Origin: Leucobacter muris
Lineage (GTDB): Bacteria; Actinomycetota; Actinomycetes; Actinomycetales; Microbacteriaceae
NCBI RefSeq assembly: GCF_004028235.1
Contig: NZ_CP035037.1
Span: 310,001-374,000, forward strand
DNA: 64,000 nucleotides
Direction: 5' to 3'
Both the position numbers and the translations under genes were made by a program. Position 1 is the first letter of the stretch. Each line of letters opens with the position of its first letter. Below, piece after piece: positions 16,608 through 25,478 of this stretch. The notes under the pieces are model-generated. The model saw nothing but the letters and a program-made list of their open reading frames with translations. It searched no databases and had not been told where the DNA came from.

Positions 16608-18176
16608 ATGCCCTCGACCCCTCTGAGCCCCGACGTCCTCCCGGTCATCGGGACGACGTATGCGCCCGCTCCCTCCCTGGGGCCCGCGGTGCTGCTCGCG
16701 CTCGGCGTCTGGTCGCTCGTCGGCATCGCGTTCTACGTCTGGTACCTCTGGTCGCTCTCGCGGCTGTTCCCGCGCATCGGCCTGCCCTCGAGCCACGGCT
16801 GGATCCCGGTCTGGAATCAGTGGCAGCTCGTGCAGCGGGGCGGCCTGCCCGGCTGGCTCGTGCTCTTCGGCCTCGTGCCCGGCCTCTCGGTCGTCGCGTT
16901 CGTGGTCTCGGTGATCGCGATCCACCGGCTCAACGTCGAGCACGGCAAGGGCGGCGGCTTCACCGTGCTGGGAGCCCTGCTGCCGCCGGTGTGGGCGATG
17001 CTGCTCGCCAGCGCCATCGAGCAGAACGGCCCCGCAGCCGCGTACGGCTACGGCGCGTACGGGTCGGCTCCCGCGGCTCCGGATCACGCCTATTCCGTCG
17101 CCCCCGCGCCGCAGGGCGGCTACGCGCCCGCGGTTCCGCAGACGCCCGTCTACGCCCAGCAGCAGGCGGTTCCGCCGGCGCAGCCCCAGCAGCCGTGGCA
17201 GCACGCTCCGGTCTCGCAGCCCGCGGCCGCGGATCAGGGCGAGCCGGTCGACGCCCTGGCGCGGCTGTTCGCCGAGCCGCAGCCGCAGCAGCCGCAGCAG
17301 CCGCAGCAGGGGCAGCAGGCGCAGCCGCAGCAGCAGCCCGGCGACGAGTGGGGCTTCAGCAGGACCACCGAGGGCGACTACCAGCGGCTCGCGCAGGAAG
17401 GGTACCAGCAGCGCCAGGCCCCCGTGCTCGGCGGCGAGGAGCCGGCGCGGCCCTTCGCGTGGCCGAGCATCGAGGAGTCGAACCCGAAATCCGCGCCGGC
17501 CGCACCGCAGGCTCCGGCCCCTCAGACGCCGCAGCAGCCGCCCGCTCCGGCCGCCCCCGCCGCCGGGCTTCCCGGGGTGGCTCTCCCCCCGATTCCCCAG
17601 CCCGTTCCGCCGCAGCCCGTGGTCGCGCCCGATCCGGCTCCCGCGCAGCAGGATTCCTTCTCGACGCAGCGCCCGTCCATCTTCGACTCGAACCCCGACT
17701 CGAGCGCCGCCCCCGGCCCCGACACCGAGACCGCGCGCTCCGAGCACCGGCCCGGCGATCCCGCAGACCCGGCCGCCGCGGCAGCCGCCGCGAATGCCGC
17801 CCCGCCCGCCGCAGATGACGACGAGCTCGACCGCACCGTCGTCGTTCCGCGCCGCACGTGCTGGGGGCTCGAACTGCCCGACGGCGAGGTGCTCGAGCTG
17901 CGCGGCGACGACATCGTGGTGGGCCGCAAGCCCGAGGCCCGCGACGACGGCGGCGTGCTGCAGATCGCCGATCCCACGCGCACCCTCTCGAAGTCGCACG
18001 CCCGACTGCGCCGCGCCGGCGAATCGTGGACGATCGAGGATCTCGACTCCACGAACGGCGTCGCCCTCGTCGACGAGCGCGGCGACCAGGTGCCGCTCGA
18101 GGCCGCCCGCGAGACGCCCGTCACCGAGCGTCTCGTCATCGGCACGCTCGAGGTGACGCTGCGCCGCATCAGCTGA
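16608..18176 (+). CDS. DUF5684-type membrane protein with C-terminal FHA domain
   Basis: 522 residues; the ATG follows AGGAGC. The N-terminal 130 residues hold three or four membrane helices of the DUF5684 type (WIPVWNQWQLVQRGG, VIAIHRLNVEHGKGGGF). A long Pro/Gln/Ala linker (about 140-405) includes a QPQQPQQPQQGQQ tract. The end is a canonical FHA domain (about 425-522) with GRKPEA, SKSHARLRR and DLDSTNG, which binds phospho-Thr. Just before the FHA domain is LDRTVVVPRR, matching the repeated motif of the preceding gene, so the protein may be a kinase substrate that binds its own or a partner's phospho-Thr. It converges on putP. Confidence 0.9.
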   Translation: MPSTPLSPDVLPVIGTTYAPAPSLGPAVLLALGVWSLVGIAFYVWYLWSLSRLFPRIGLPSSHGWIPVWNQWQLVQRGGLPGWLVLFGLVPGLSVVAFVVSVIAIHRLNVEHGKGGGFTVLGALLPPVWAMLLASAIEQNGPAAAYGYGAYGSAPAAPDHAYSVAPAPQGGYAPAVPQTPVYAQQQAVPPAQPQQPWQHAPVSQPAAADQGEPVDALARLFAEPQPQQPQQPQQGQQAQPQQQPGDEWGFSRTTEGDYQRLAQEGYQQRQAPVLGGEEPARPFAWPSIEESNPKSAPAAPQAPAPQTPQQPPAPAAPAAGLPGVALPPIPQPVPPQPVVAPDPAPAQQDSFSTQRPSIFDSNPDSSAAPGPDTETARSEHRPGDPADPAAAAAAANAAPPAADDDELDRTVVVPRRTCWGLELPDGEVLELRGDDIVVGRKPEARDDGGVLQIADPTRTLSKSHARLRRAGESWTIEDLDSTNGVALVDERGDQVPLEAARETPVTERLVIGTLEVTLRRIS

Positions 18177-18196
18177 GCGCGGGGCGCTTCCGCGCT
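18176..18196. terminator. Possible bidirectional hairpin between the FHA gene and putP
   Basis: AGCGCGG (18176-18182) pairs with CCGCGCT (18190-18196) around a seven-base loop. It spans the 18-base gap between two convergent genes. There is no T-tract. Confidence 0.35.
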
Positions 18197-19682
18197 ACCG
18201 CTGCTTGCCGACGGCGATCATCACGCCGGTGTCCTGCTCGATCTCCTCGTTGCGCCGGTAGGTGGCGAGACTCACCCCCACGGCGACGAGGAGCGCGAGC
18301 ACGAAGGCCGGTAGCAGCTCGTAGAGCCCCGTCTCGAACAGCGGCCAGACGAAGACGCCGATCGCGCCCGACACCATGCCGGCGAGCGCGCCCCAGTTGG
18401 TGAGCCTGCGCCAGTAGAGGCTCAGCAGCACGATCGGTCCGAACGCGGCGCCGAAGCCGGCCCACGCGAAGGCCACGAGGCCCAGGATCGTGTCGTTGGG
18501 GGTGATCGCGAGCAGCGCTGCGATCGCGGCGATGAGCAGCACGCCGGCGCGGCCGAGCACGACGAGCGTCTGCTGGCTCGGCGGCGTCTTCTTCACCGCG
18601 CGGTAGATGTCCTCGACGAGCGCCGACGAGCACACGATGAGCTGGCTCGACAGGGTGCTCATGATCGCCGCGAGCACCGAGGCGAGCACCAGACCCGACA
18701 CGAGCGGGTGCAGCAGCGTCTGCGAGAGCAGCAGCACGACGGTCTCGGGGTTCTGCGGCGCGCCGCCGAACTTGTCGAAGTAGGCGATGCCGATGAGGCC
18801 GGCGCTCACCGCGCCGAGCAGCGACACGAACTGCCAGCTGGTGCCGATGCGGCGCGCGCTCGCGGCGTCGCGGGTGCTGCGCAGGGCCATGAAGCGCACG
18901 ATGATGTGCGGCTGGCCGAAGTAGCCGAGGCCCCAGGCGAGGCCCGAGATCACGATCAGCGCGGTGGCGCCGGCGCCGAGCTCTGCGCCGCCGAAGATCG
19001 AGAGGTTGCCCGACCCGACGGTCTCGACGATGCTCGCGGTCTCGCTGAACCCGCCGATGTTCACGATCGCCACGACGGGCACGATCACGAGCGCGGTGAC
19101 CATCATGAGACCCTGCACCACATCGGTGAGCGAGGCCCCCAGGAACCCGCCGAACAGTGTGTACGCGAGCGTCACCGCGGTCACGATCACCATGCCGACG
19201 ATGTACTCGCCGCCGAACGCGCTCTCGAAGAAGACGCCGCCGGCGACCATGCCCGACGAGGCGTACAGGGTGAAGAACACGAGGATGATGATGCTCGCCG
19301 CACTGCGCAGCAGCCGCGAGCGGTCGCGCAGGCGGTTCTCGAAGAAGCTCGGGATCGTGATCGAGTTGCGGGAGACCTCGGTGTAGGCGCGCAGTCGGGG
19401 CGCGACGAGGCGCCAGTTGAGGTAGGAGCCGATGAGCAGGCCCACCGCGATCCAGCCCTCGATGAGGCCCGTGGCGTAGATGGCCCCCGGCAGACCCATG
19501 ATGAGCCACCCCGACATGTCGGAGGCGCCCGCGCTCAGCGCGGCGACCCAGGGCGGCAGCCCGCGGCCGGCGAGCATGTACCCCTCGTGGTCGCTCGTCC
19601 TGCGGAACGCCATGTAGCCGATGAACAGCATGAGCGCGAAGTAGAGCCCGAGGGCGATGTAGAGGAAGACCTGGTCGGACAT
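18195..19682 (-). CDS. putP: Sodium/proline symporter
   Basis: 495 residues, the standard length of PutP in the solute:sodium symporter family, with about 13 membrane helices. Recognisable family segments are GRGLPPWVAALSAGASDMSG near the N-terminus, GLAWGLGYFGQPHIIVRFMA in the middle and AAIMSTLSSQLIVCSSALVED. It imports L-proline with Na+. The start follows AGAAAGGGA. Adjacent putA on the same strand, 122 bases upstream, makes a proline uptake-and-use pair, although a terminator-like hairpin lies between them. Confidence 0.96.
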   Translation of the reverse strand: MSDQVFLYIALGLYFALMLFIGYMAFRRTSDHEGYMLAGRGLPPWVAALSAGASDMSGWLIMGLPGAIYATGLIEGWIAVGLLIGSYLNWRLVAPRLRAYTEVSRNSITIPSFFENRLRDRSRLLRSAASIIILVFFTLYASSGMVAGGVFFESAFGGEYIVGMVIVTAVTLAYTLFGGFLGASLTDVVQGLMMVTALVIVPVVAIVNIGGFSETASIVETVGSGNLSIFGGAELGAGATALIVISGLAWGLGYFGQPHIIVRFMALRSTRDAASARRIGTSWQFVSLLGAVSAGLIGIAYFDKFGGAPQNPETVVLLLSQTLLHPLVSGLVLASVLAAIMSTLSSQLIVCSSALVEDIYRAVKKTPPSQQTLVVLGRAGVLLIAAIAALLAITPNDTILGLVAFAWAGFGAAFGPIVLLSLYWRRLTNWGALAGMVSGAIGVFVWPLFETGLYELLPAFVLALLVAVGVSLATYRRNEEIEQDTGVMIAVGKQR

Positions 19683-19762
19683 CGTCGTCCCTTTCTATGG
19701 TGTGGCTGGAGGGAGCTCGGGCGGATCCTGATGCGGTTCCACTCTCGCACACTCCCGGGTGC

Positions 19763-19799
19763 GGCCCTTCGCCTCGAACGGGGTCCGAGGCGAAGGGCC
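19763..19799 (-). terminator. Strong hairpin downstream of putA
   Basis: CCCTTCGCCTCG and CGAGGCGAAGGG form the core of a 14-bp perfect stem (19763-19776 with 19786-19799) around a nine-base loop, just past the putA stop on the minus strand. No T-tract follows. It may attenuate read-through from putA into putP or stabilise the putA mRNA end. Confidence 0.6.
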
Positions 19800-19803
19800 C
19801 GGG

Positions 19804-22800
19804 TCAGATGAGACCCTGGGAGAGCCGGTTCGGCGTGCCGAACCGGTGAGCGGTGATCGACACCGCCTGCTCGTGCAGGTGCGGCAGCATCTCGACCCGG
19901 CCGGCCGAGACGACCTCGCCGCCGTAGACCGCGATGTCGGGTTTGCCCGCCGCGACCCGGTAGGCCTCGGACACCTCGTGCGTGCGCGACTCGCCGGCGA
20001 CGATGCGGATGCGCGCCCCCGCGTGGGGACCGTCCTGAGCCGCGAGGTCGCGCACACGGTCCTTCCAGGCTTCGTCGTCCTCGAAGTGCAGTTCGACGCG
20101 CGCGCCGACGAGGGCCGCGATCACGGGTTGAGGCAGGGCGACCGGCGTGCTCACGACGGGAGCGGCCCCGGCGGCGATTCCTGCGGCGATCGCGCGCACC
20201 GCCCGGTGCAGCGGGGCGTCGGCCGTGAGGCGGATCGTCACGGGCACCGGCAGGTAGCGCAGCAGGTTGCGCTCGACGCCCAGTCGGGAGGCGTCGCGGG
20301 CGATCCCGAACTCCGCTTCACACGCTGCGGCGTCCGAGCCGAGCGCGGCCCGGAGCCAGACGAGCTCGTCGCCCGCGACGCCCGCCTGCTGCGCGGCGGT
20401 GAGCAGCGGGGCCGCCGCGGGACGAGGGGCGCGCAGTTCGCCCCGCACCGGGGCGTCGGCCCAATCTCCGAGACCGTGCAGGTAGTTGGGGCCGCCGGCC
20501 TTGGTGCCGGCGCCGATGGCCGACTTCTTCCAGCCGCCGAACGACTGCCTTCGCACGATGGCCCCCGTGATGCCGCGGTTCACGTACAGGTTGCCCGCCT
20601 CGACCCGGTCGAGCCAGAGCGCGAGCTCGTCGCGGTCGAGGGAGTGCAGGCCGCTCGTCAGACCGTAGTCGATCTCGTTCACCAGATCGATCGCCTCGTC
20701 GAGGGTCTTCGCGGTCATGATGCCGAGGATCGGCCCGAAGTACTCGGTGAGGTGGTACTCGGAGCCGCGCTGCACGCCGTCGCGCACGCCGGGGCTCCAC
20801 AGCTTGTTGCCGCCCTGCCCGTCGAGCGCGAGCGGGCTGTCGCTCGCGAGCGGGCGCGGTTCGACGAGCCACTGCTCGCCCGGGCCGAGGGTGGTGAGCC
20901 CCCGCAGCAGCTTGCCGTCGGGCGCGGTGATGATGGTGCCCATCTGGGTCTCGAGATGCTCGGGCGTGCCCACCTCGAGCGAGCGCACCGCGTCGAGCAG
21001 CTGCCCGCGGAAGCGCTTCGAGGTCGCGACGGAGCCGACGAGGATCACGAGCGACGCGGCCGAGCACTTCTGGCCGGCGTGGCCGAAGGCCGACTGCGCG
21101 ACGTCTCTCGCGGCGAGGTCGAGGTCGGCGTTGGGGGTGACGATGATCGCGTTCTTGCCGCTCGTCTCGGCGAGGATCGGCAGATCGCGGCGCAGCTCGC
21201 GGAAGGCGACGGCGGTCTCGTACGCCCCGGTGAGGATGAGACGGTCGATGCGCGGATCGGCGACCAGCTTCGAACCGAGACCGCGGTCGGCGAACTGCAC
21301 GAACTGCAGCACCTCGCGGGGCACGCCCGCCTCCCACAGAGCCTCGACCATCACGGCGCCCGAGCGGGCGGCGCTCGAGGCCGGCTTGATGATCACCGAG
21401 GATCCCGCGGCGAGTGCCGAGAGCACGCCGCCCGCGGGGATCGCCACCGGGAAGTTCCAGGGCGGGATCACCGCGATGAGCTTCTGCGGCCGGTACTCGG
21501 CGCCGTCGACCTGCTCGAGCAGCTGGCCGAGCATCGCGTAGTAGTTCGCGAAGTCGATGGCCTCGCTCACCTCGGGGTCGCCCTGGTCGAGGGTCTTGCC
21601 GCACTCCGATCCCATGACCTCGAGCAGTTCGGCCCGGCGCGCCTCGAGACGCTCGCCCGCGCGGATGAGGATGCGGGCGCGCTCGTCGGCGCCGAGCGCC
21701 TGCCATGCGTCGGCGGCGGCGACGCCGCGCTCGACGACCTCGTTCAGCGCGCTCTCGTCGCCGATGCGCGACGACTCGACGAGCCGGGAACCGAGCTGCG
21801 ACGCGGCCATGCGGTCGGCGATGGCGCGGCCCCACTCCCGGTTGCCCGGCAGGTCGGGGTCGGTGTCGGGCGTGTTCTCGAAGTCGCCGCGCCGGCCTGC
21901 CGCGACGCGGGCTTCGACGCGGGCCTCCGCGCCGGCGTCGTCGTAGTGCCGGCGGTCCTGCCGACGGTTGGGCTTCGGCACGTCGTACGACTCGGGGGAT
22001 CCGTCGCCGGTGATCCCCGCGAGGTCGTCGAGCGATGCGAGGAAGCGCTGCTCCTCCCGTGCGAACAGGGCCTCGTCGTCGTGCAGCTCGAACACCGCCG
22101 ACATGAAGTTCTCCTGGCTCGCCCCCTCCTCGAGGCGGCGGATCAGGTATGCGATCGCGACGTCGAACTCCTCGGGGTGCACGACGGGGGTGTAGAGCAG
22201 CAGCGACCCCACCTCGCGCCTCACCGCCTCGGCCTGCCCGGTCGCCATGCCGAGCAGCATCTCGAACTCGATACCGGCCTCGGCGCCGCGCTCCTTCGCG
22301 AGCAGCCAGGCGAGCGCCACGTCGAAGAGGTTGTGCCCGGCGACGCCGATCCGCACGTTCTGCACCCGATCGGGGGTGAGGGCGTAGTCGATCACGGCCT
22401 TGTAGCTCGTGTCCGAATCCTGCTTGCTGCCCCACGTGGCCGCGGGCCAGCCGTGGATCGCGGCGTCCACGTGCTCCATCGGCAGGTTCGCGCCCTTCAC
22501 GATGCGCACCTTGACGGGAGCCCCGCCGTGGGCCACCCGGCGCGCGGCCCACTCCTGCAGGTCGATCATCGCGCCGAGCGCATCGGGCAGATACGCCTGC
22601 AGCACGATGCCGGCCTCGAGCCGTGCGAACTCGGGGCGTCCGAGGATCCGCTTGAACACCGCGATGGTGAGGTCGAGATCCTTGTACTCCTCCATGTCGA
22701 GGTTGATGAACTTCTTCGGGCTGGCCGCGTTCGCCCGCTCGAAGAGGGGCACCAGCTGCTGCTCGATGTGCGCGACGGCCTCGTCGAAGGCCCAGTGGTT

Positions 22801-23373
22801 GTGCGGCGCGACCGTCGACGACACCTTGATCGACACGTAGTCGACGTCGGGCCGGGCGAGCAGCCGGTGCGTGCCGGCCAGCCGCCGCTCGGCCTCGTGC
22901 TCGCCGAGGATCGCCTCGCCGAGCAGGTTGATGTTGAGGCGCACCCCGTCGCGCTTGATCTTCGCGATCGCGGAGCCGAGCTTCGCGTCGCTCGCGTCGA
23001 TGATGAGGTGGCTCACCATCTGGCGCAGCACCCGGCGGGCGATCGGCACGACCACACCGGGCAGGGGCTTCGCGAAGGCGCCGCCGAGGCCGATGGCGCC
23101 GCGCATGGGGGCGGGCAGGAACCCCGGGGTGAGGGGCGTGAGCTCATGCAGCTTCTTCGCCGCGGCGCCGAGGTCTTCGGGGCGCACCACCCCGTCGACG
23201 AAGCCGACGGTGAAGTCGAGGCCGTTCGGATCGCGCAGCACGCCCGCGAGGCGCGCCGCGGAGGCGTCGACGGGGAACTCGGAGGCCTCGCGCAGCCAGC
23301 GCCGCACGAGGGCGATGGCGGGCTCGGCGAGGTCCTGGGGGCGGGCGGCGGTGCCTGCGGTGCGACTGCTCAC
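19804..23373 (-). CDS. putA: Bifunctional proline dehydrogenase / delta-1-pyrroline-5-carboxylate dehydrogenase
   Basis: 1189 residues. It oxidises proline with FAD to pyrroline-5-carboxylate and then with NAD+ to glutamate. The proline dehydrogenase part (about 90-440) shows NINLLGEAILGEHEA and the YLIRRLEEGASQENF end that binds substrate. The aldehyde dehydrogenase part (about 530-1000) shows GHAGQKCSA with catalytic Cys770. A further C-terminal domain follows, and there is no N-terminal ribbon-helix-helix DNA-binding domain, so regulation must come from elsewhere. The GTG at 23371-23373 is chosen because AGAAAGG precedes it; the frame is open further upstream without family similarity. It is divergent from the LysR gene. 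Confidence 0.96.
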   Translation of the reverse strand: MSSRTAGTAARPQDLAEPAIALVRRWLREASEFPVDASAARLAGVLRDPNGLDFTVGFVDGVVRPEDLGAAAKKLHELTPLTPGFLPAPMRGAIGLGGAFAKPLPGVVVPIARRVLRQMVSHLIIDASDAKLGSAIAKIKRDGVRLNINLLGEAILGEHEAERRLAGTHRLLARPDVDYVSIKVSSTVAPHNHWAFDEAVAHIEQQLVPLFERANAASPKKFINLDMEEYKDLDLTIAVFKRILGRPEFARLEAGIVLQAYLPDALGAMIDLQEWAARRVAHGGAPVKVRIVKGANLPMEHVDAAIHGWPAATWGSKQDSDTSYKAVIDYALTPDRVQNVRIGVAGHNLFDVALAWLLAKERGAEAGIEFEMLLGMATGQAEAVRREVGSLLLYTPVVHPEEFDVAIAYLIRRLEEGASQENFMSAVFELHDDEALFAREEQRFLASLDDLAGITGDGSPESYDVPKPNRRQDRRHYDDAGAEARVEARVAAGRRGDFENTPDTDPDLPGNREWGRAIADRMAASQLGSRLVESSRIGDESALNEVVERGVAAADAWQALGADERARILIRAGERLEARRAELLEVMGSECGKTLDQGDPEVSEAIDFANYYAMLGQLLEQVDGAEYRPQKLIAVIPPWNFPVAIPAGGVLSALAAGSSVIIKPASSAARSGAVMVEALWEAGVPREVLQFVQFADRGLGSKLVADPRIDRLILTGAYETAVAFRELRRDLPILAETSGKNAIIVTPNADLDLAARDVAQSAFGHAGQKCSAASLVILVGSVATSKRFRGQLLDAVRSLEVGTPEHLETQMGTIITAPDGKLLRGLTTLGPGEQWLVEPRPLASDSPLALDGQGGNKLWSPGVRDGVQRGSEYHLTEYFGPILGIMTAKTLDEAIDLVNEIDYGLTSGLHSLDRDELALWLDRVEAGNLYVNRGITGAIVRRQSFGGWKKSAIGAGTKAGGPNYLHGLGDWADAPVRGELRAPRPAAAPLLTAAQQAGVAGDELVWLRAALGSDAAACEAEFGIARDASRLGVERNLLRYLPVPVTIRLTADAPLHRAVRAIAAGIAAGAAPVVSTPVALPQPVIAALVGARVELHFEDDEAWKDRVRDLAAQDGPHAGARIRIVAGESRTHEVSEAYRVAAGKPDIAVYGGEVVSAGRVEMLPHLHEQAVSITAHRFGTPNRLSQGLI

Positions 23374-23451
23374 GGCTGACCTTTCTGGGGGACGCACGGC
23401 GCGTCTGAGCGGGTGTGCTTGCTCCGGCCAGTGTGAGCCGTGTCGAGCCTG

Positions 23452-23467
23452 AAGTAAAGCGATACTT
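23452..23467. promoter_or_regulatory. Dyad operator candidate between putA and the LysR gene
   Basis: AAGTA-N6-TACTT lies in the 153-base divergent gap, about 80 bases upstream of the putA start and 60 upstream of the regulator start. Its size and placement suit a LysR-type box that controls both directions. Confidence 0.45.
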
Positions 23468-23476
23468 TTCACCGGG

Positions 23477-23482
23477 TAATAT
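23477..23482 (+). promoter_or_regulatory. Candidate -10 box for the LysR gene
   Basis: TAATAT at 23477-23482 is a near-consensus -10 box. It directly follows the dyad, which would let bound regulator repress its own gene. No clear -35 box is seen. Confidence 0.4.
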
Positions 23483-23526
23483 GAAGCAGAACTGAATCAT
23501 TGGGATCCCCGCCCGGAAAGGCCCCC

Positions 23527-24441
23527 ATGCTCGAGATGAAGCGCCTGCGGCTGCTCTGGGAGCTGCACGCCCGCGGCACCGTCGCCGCCGTCGCCGAGGC
23601 GCTCAACTACAGCCCCTCCGCCGTCTCCCAGCAGCTCGCCGTGCTCGAGCGGGAAGCCGGCGCTCAGCTGCTGCGGCGCGCCGGCCGCACGCTCGAGCTC
23701 ACACCCGCGGGCGAGGTGCTCGTCGCCGAGACCGCCGAGCTGCTCGCCGGCCTCGAACGCGCCGAGGCCGCCCTGCACCGCGTGCGCGAGGCAGTCGTCG
23801 GCACGATCCGCGTGGCCGCGTTCCAGACCGCGATGCTCTCGGTGCTTCCCGGTGCGCTGCGCAGGCTCCGCGAGCGCTACCCGGGCCTGCGCGTCGAAGT
23901 GGTGCAGTACGAACCGGGCGCCGCGCTGCAGGAGACCTGGATCCGCAGCTTCGACCTCGTCGTCGCCGAGCAGTACCCCGGCCACGCCGCCGAGCACTTC
24001 CAGGGGCTGGATCGCGAACCCCTCACCCGGGATCCGATCCGTCTCGCCGTGCCGCCCAGCGGAGCCGGCGACCCGCGCTTCGATCGCGCCGAGCGCATCG
24101 AGGACCTCGCCGAACTGCCCTGGGTGATGGAGCCGCAGGGCGCGGCGACGCGGCACTGGGCCGAGCAGGCCTGCCGCACCGCGGGCTTCGAGCCCGACGT
24201 GCGCTACGAGACCGCCGACCTGCAGGCGCACATCGGCTTCATCGAGTCCGGCAACGCGGTCGCCCTGCTGCCGGGCCTCGTGCACGTCGGCGCCGCGCCG
24301 CGGCTGCGGCTCATCGAACTGCCCGACCGCCCCCACCGCACCGTCTTCACCGCCGTGCGCGCCTCGCAGGGCCGCCACCCCGCGCTCGCAGCGGTGCGCG
24401 AGGCGCTCGCCGCAGAGGCCGCGCGGTTGCCGTTCGACTGA
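23527..24441 (+). CDS. LysR-family regulator, probable regulator of putA
   Basis: 304 residues from the ATG at 23527, preceded by GGAAAGG. The winged helix-turn-helix is N-terminal (about 4-62: TVAAVAEALNYSPSAVSQQL), and the LysR co-inducer-binding domain follows (about 90-300). Divergent position against putA, and a PutA without its own DNA-binding domain, suggest that it senses proline and controls putA; that role is inferred from position only. A TTG at 23500 could extend the frame by nine codons but lacks a ribosome site. Confidence 0.9.
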   Translation: MLEMKRLRLLWELHARGTVAAVAEALNYSPSAVSQQLAVLEREAGAQLLRRAGRTLELTPAGEVLVAETAELLAGLERAEAALHRVREAVVGTIRVAAFQTAMLSVLPGALRRLRERYPGLRVEVVQYEPGAALQETWIRSFDLVVAEQYPGHAAEHFQGLDREPLTRDPIRLAVPPSGAGDPRFDRAERIEDLAELPWVMEPQGAATRHWAEQACRTAGFEPDVRYETADLQAHIGFIESGNAVALLPGLVHVGAAPRLRLIELPDRPHRTVFTAVRASQGRHPALAAVREALAAEAARLPFD

Positions 24442-24551
24442 ACGCCCCGCATGCCCCACCCATGCAAGCGCTGAGAGTATCGGCGCGTTCAGCTCCACGA
24501 GCGTAAGGTAGTGCTGTCGGACTCCGACGCCCACCCGAGGAAGGGAGCTGC

Positions 24552-25247
24552 ATGAAGGTCGTCAGCTACAACCTGCGCAAGAACCGGGCCGTCACCGAGA
24601 TCGGTGCGCTGGCAGAGGATCACGAGATCGACGTGCTCTGCCTGCAAGAGGCGGAGGCGATCGCCCTCCCCGCGCACCTCGGCCACATGAGACTCGTGCA
24701 CGCCACCGAGCGCAACCGGCTCGGCCTCGCGATGTATGTGCGCGAGGAGCGGTTCTTCGCCCGATCGGCCCACACCTTCCAGCTCAAGAAGTCGCTGCAC
24801 GACCGGCTGCTCGCGCCCGCCCACGAGCGGCTGCTCGGCGCGCGCCTGCACGACGCCGAGATGAGCCGCGACTTCGTCGTCGCGTCGTTCCACGCCGCCC
24901 CGCTCACCGCTCTCAACTCGCTGCGCAGGCACCAGATCCACGCCGCCCTCGGCGAGCTTCGCGCGCTCGGCCCGGGCCTGCCGGCGCTCATGGTGGGCGA
25001 CTACAACTACCCCGTCTTCAAGGGGCGCCTCGACACCGAGATGCGCGACCACGGCTACGAGCTGAGCCTCAGCGACAAGCGCACCTACACGCGCTACAAG
25101 ATGTTCCGCGGCCACTTCGACTTCGCGACCTCCTCGGGCATCGACATCTCGAGCGTGCGCACCCTGAACCGCGGCCTCTCCGACCACCTGCCGATCATGG
25201 TGTCGGCCTCGCTGCGTGAGGACTCGCTGGTGCCCGTGCCCGCGTAG
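24552..25247 (+). CDS. Endonuclease/exonuclease/phosphatase-family hydrolase
   Basis: 231 residues with the metal-dependent EEP fold motifs in order: VSYNLRKN (Asn7), CLQEAEA, SFHAAPL, VGDYNYP and SDHLPIM. The family includes DNase I-like nucleases, AP endonucleases and phosphodiesterases; the substrate cannot be told from sequence. There is no signal peptide, so it is cytoplasmic. The start follows a strong AGGAAGGGAG site. It seems to be a single-gene unit between the LysR gene and a repeat. Confidence 0.88.
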   Translation: MKVVSYNLRKNRAVTEIGALAEDHEIDVLCLQEAEAIALPAHLGHMRLVHATERNRLGLAMYVREERFFARSAHTFQLKKSLHDRLLAPAHERLLGARLHDAEMSRDFVVASFHAAPLTALNSLRRHQIHAALGELRALGPGLPALMVGDYNYPVFKGRLDTEMRDHGYELSLSDKRTYTRYKMFRGHFDFATSSGIDISSVRTLNRGLSDHLPIMVSASLREDSLVPVPA

Positions 25248-25272
25248 GCTCCCGCCCCGCGGGCTGAGGCCC

Positions 25273-25296
25273 GCCCTCCCGCCCTCCCGCCCTCCC
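25273..25296 (+). repeat. Three tandem GCCCTCCC units
   Basis: An 8-bp unit repeated three times immediately before palindrome B1. The plus strand is pyrimidine-rich here. Confidence 0.7.
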
Positions 25297-25306
25297 GCTC
25301 TCTCTC

Positions 25307-25376
25307 AATCGGCCCGACTTCCTCCCATCAAGAGCCGGCGGAACCCCGCGCTTCAGTGGACGAAGTCGGGCGGATT
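25307..25376. repeat. Family-B palindromic repeat B1
   Basis: Inverted arms AATCGGCCCGACTTCCTCC and GGACGAAGTCGGGCGGATT enclose about 30 bases, 70 bp in all. Related to B2 (26449-26518) and B3 (28456-28525). It lies between the EEP gene and the broken DUF559-like gene. Confidence 0.75.
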
Positions 25377-25478
25377 CCGTCGAGGGAGTTATCCACAGCT
25401 ACGGCGTGCCGGTCAGAGCCGAGCTCGGCGCCTGTGGATAGCGAGCGTCGGCCTCTCGCCGCCGCCTAACGTCGTCGT

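Noticed and set aside
19759..23379. A 1206-codon open frame on the plus strand
   Set aside because: It is antisense to putA, whose two enzyme domains are unmistakable. High-GC codon bias keeps the opposite frame open; the translation is His/Arg/Gly/Asp-rich with no domain.
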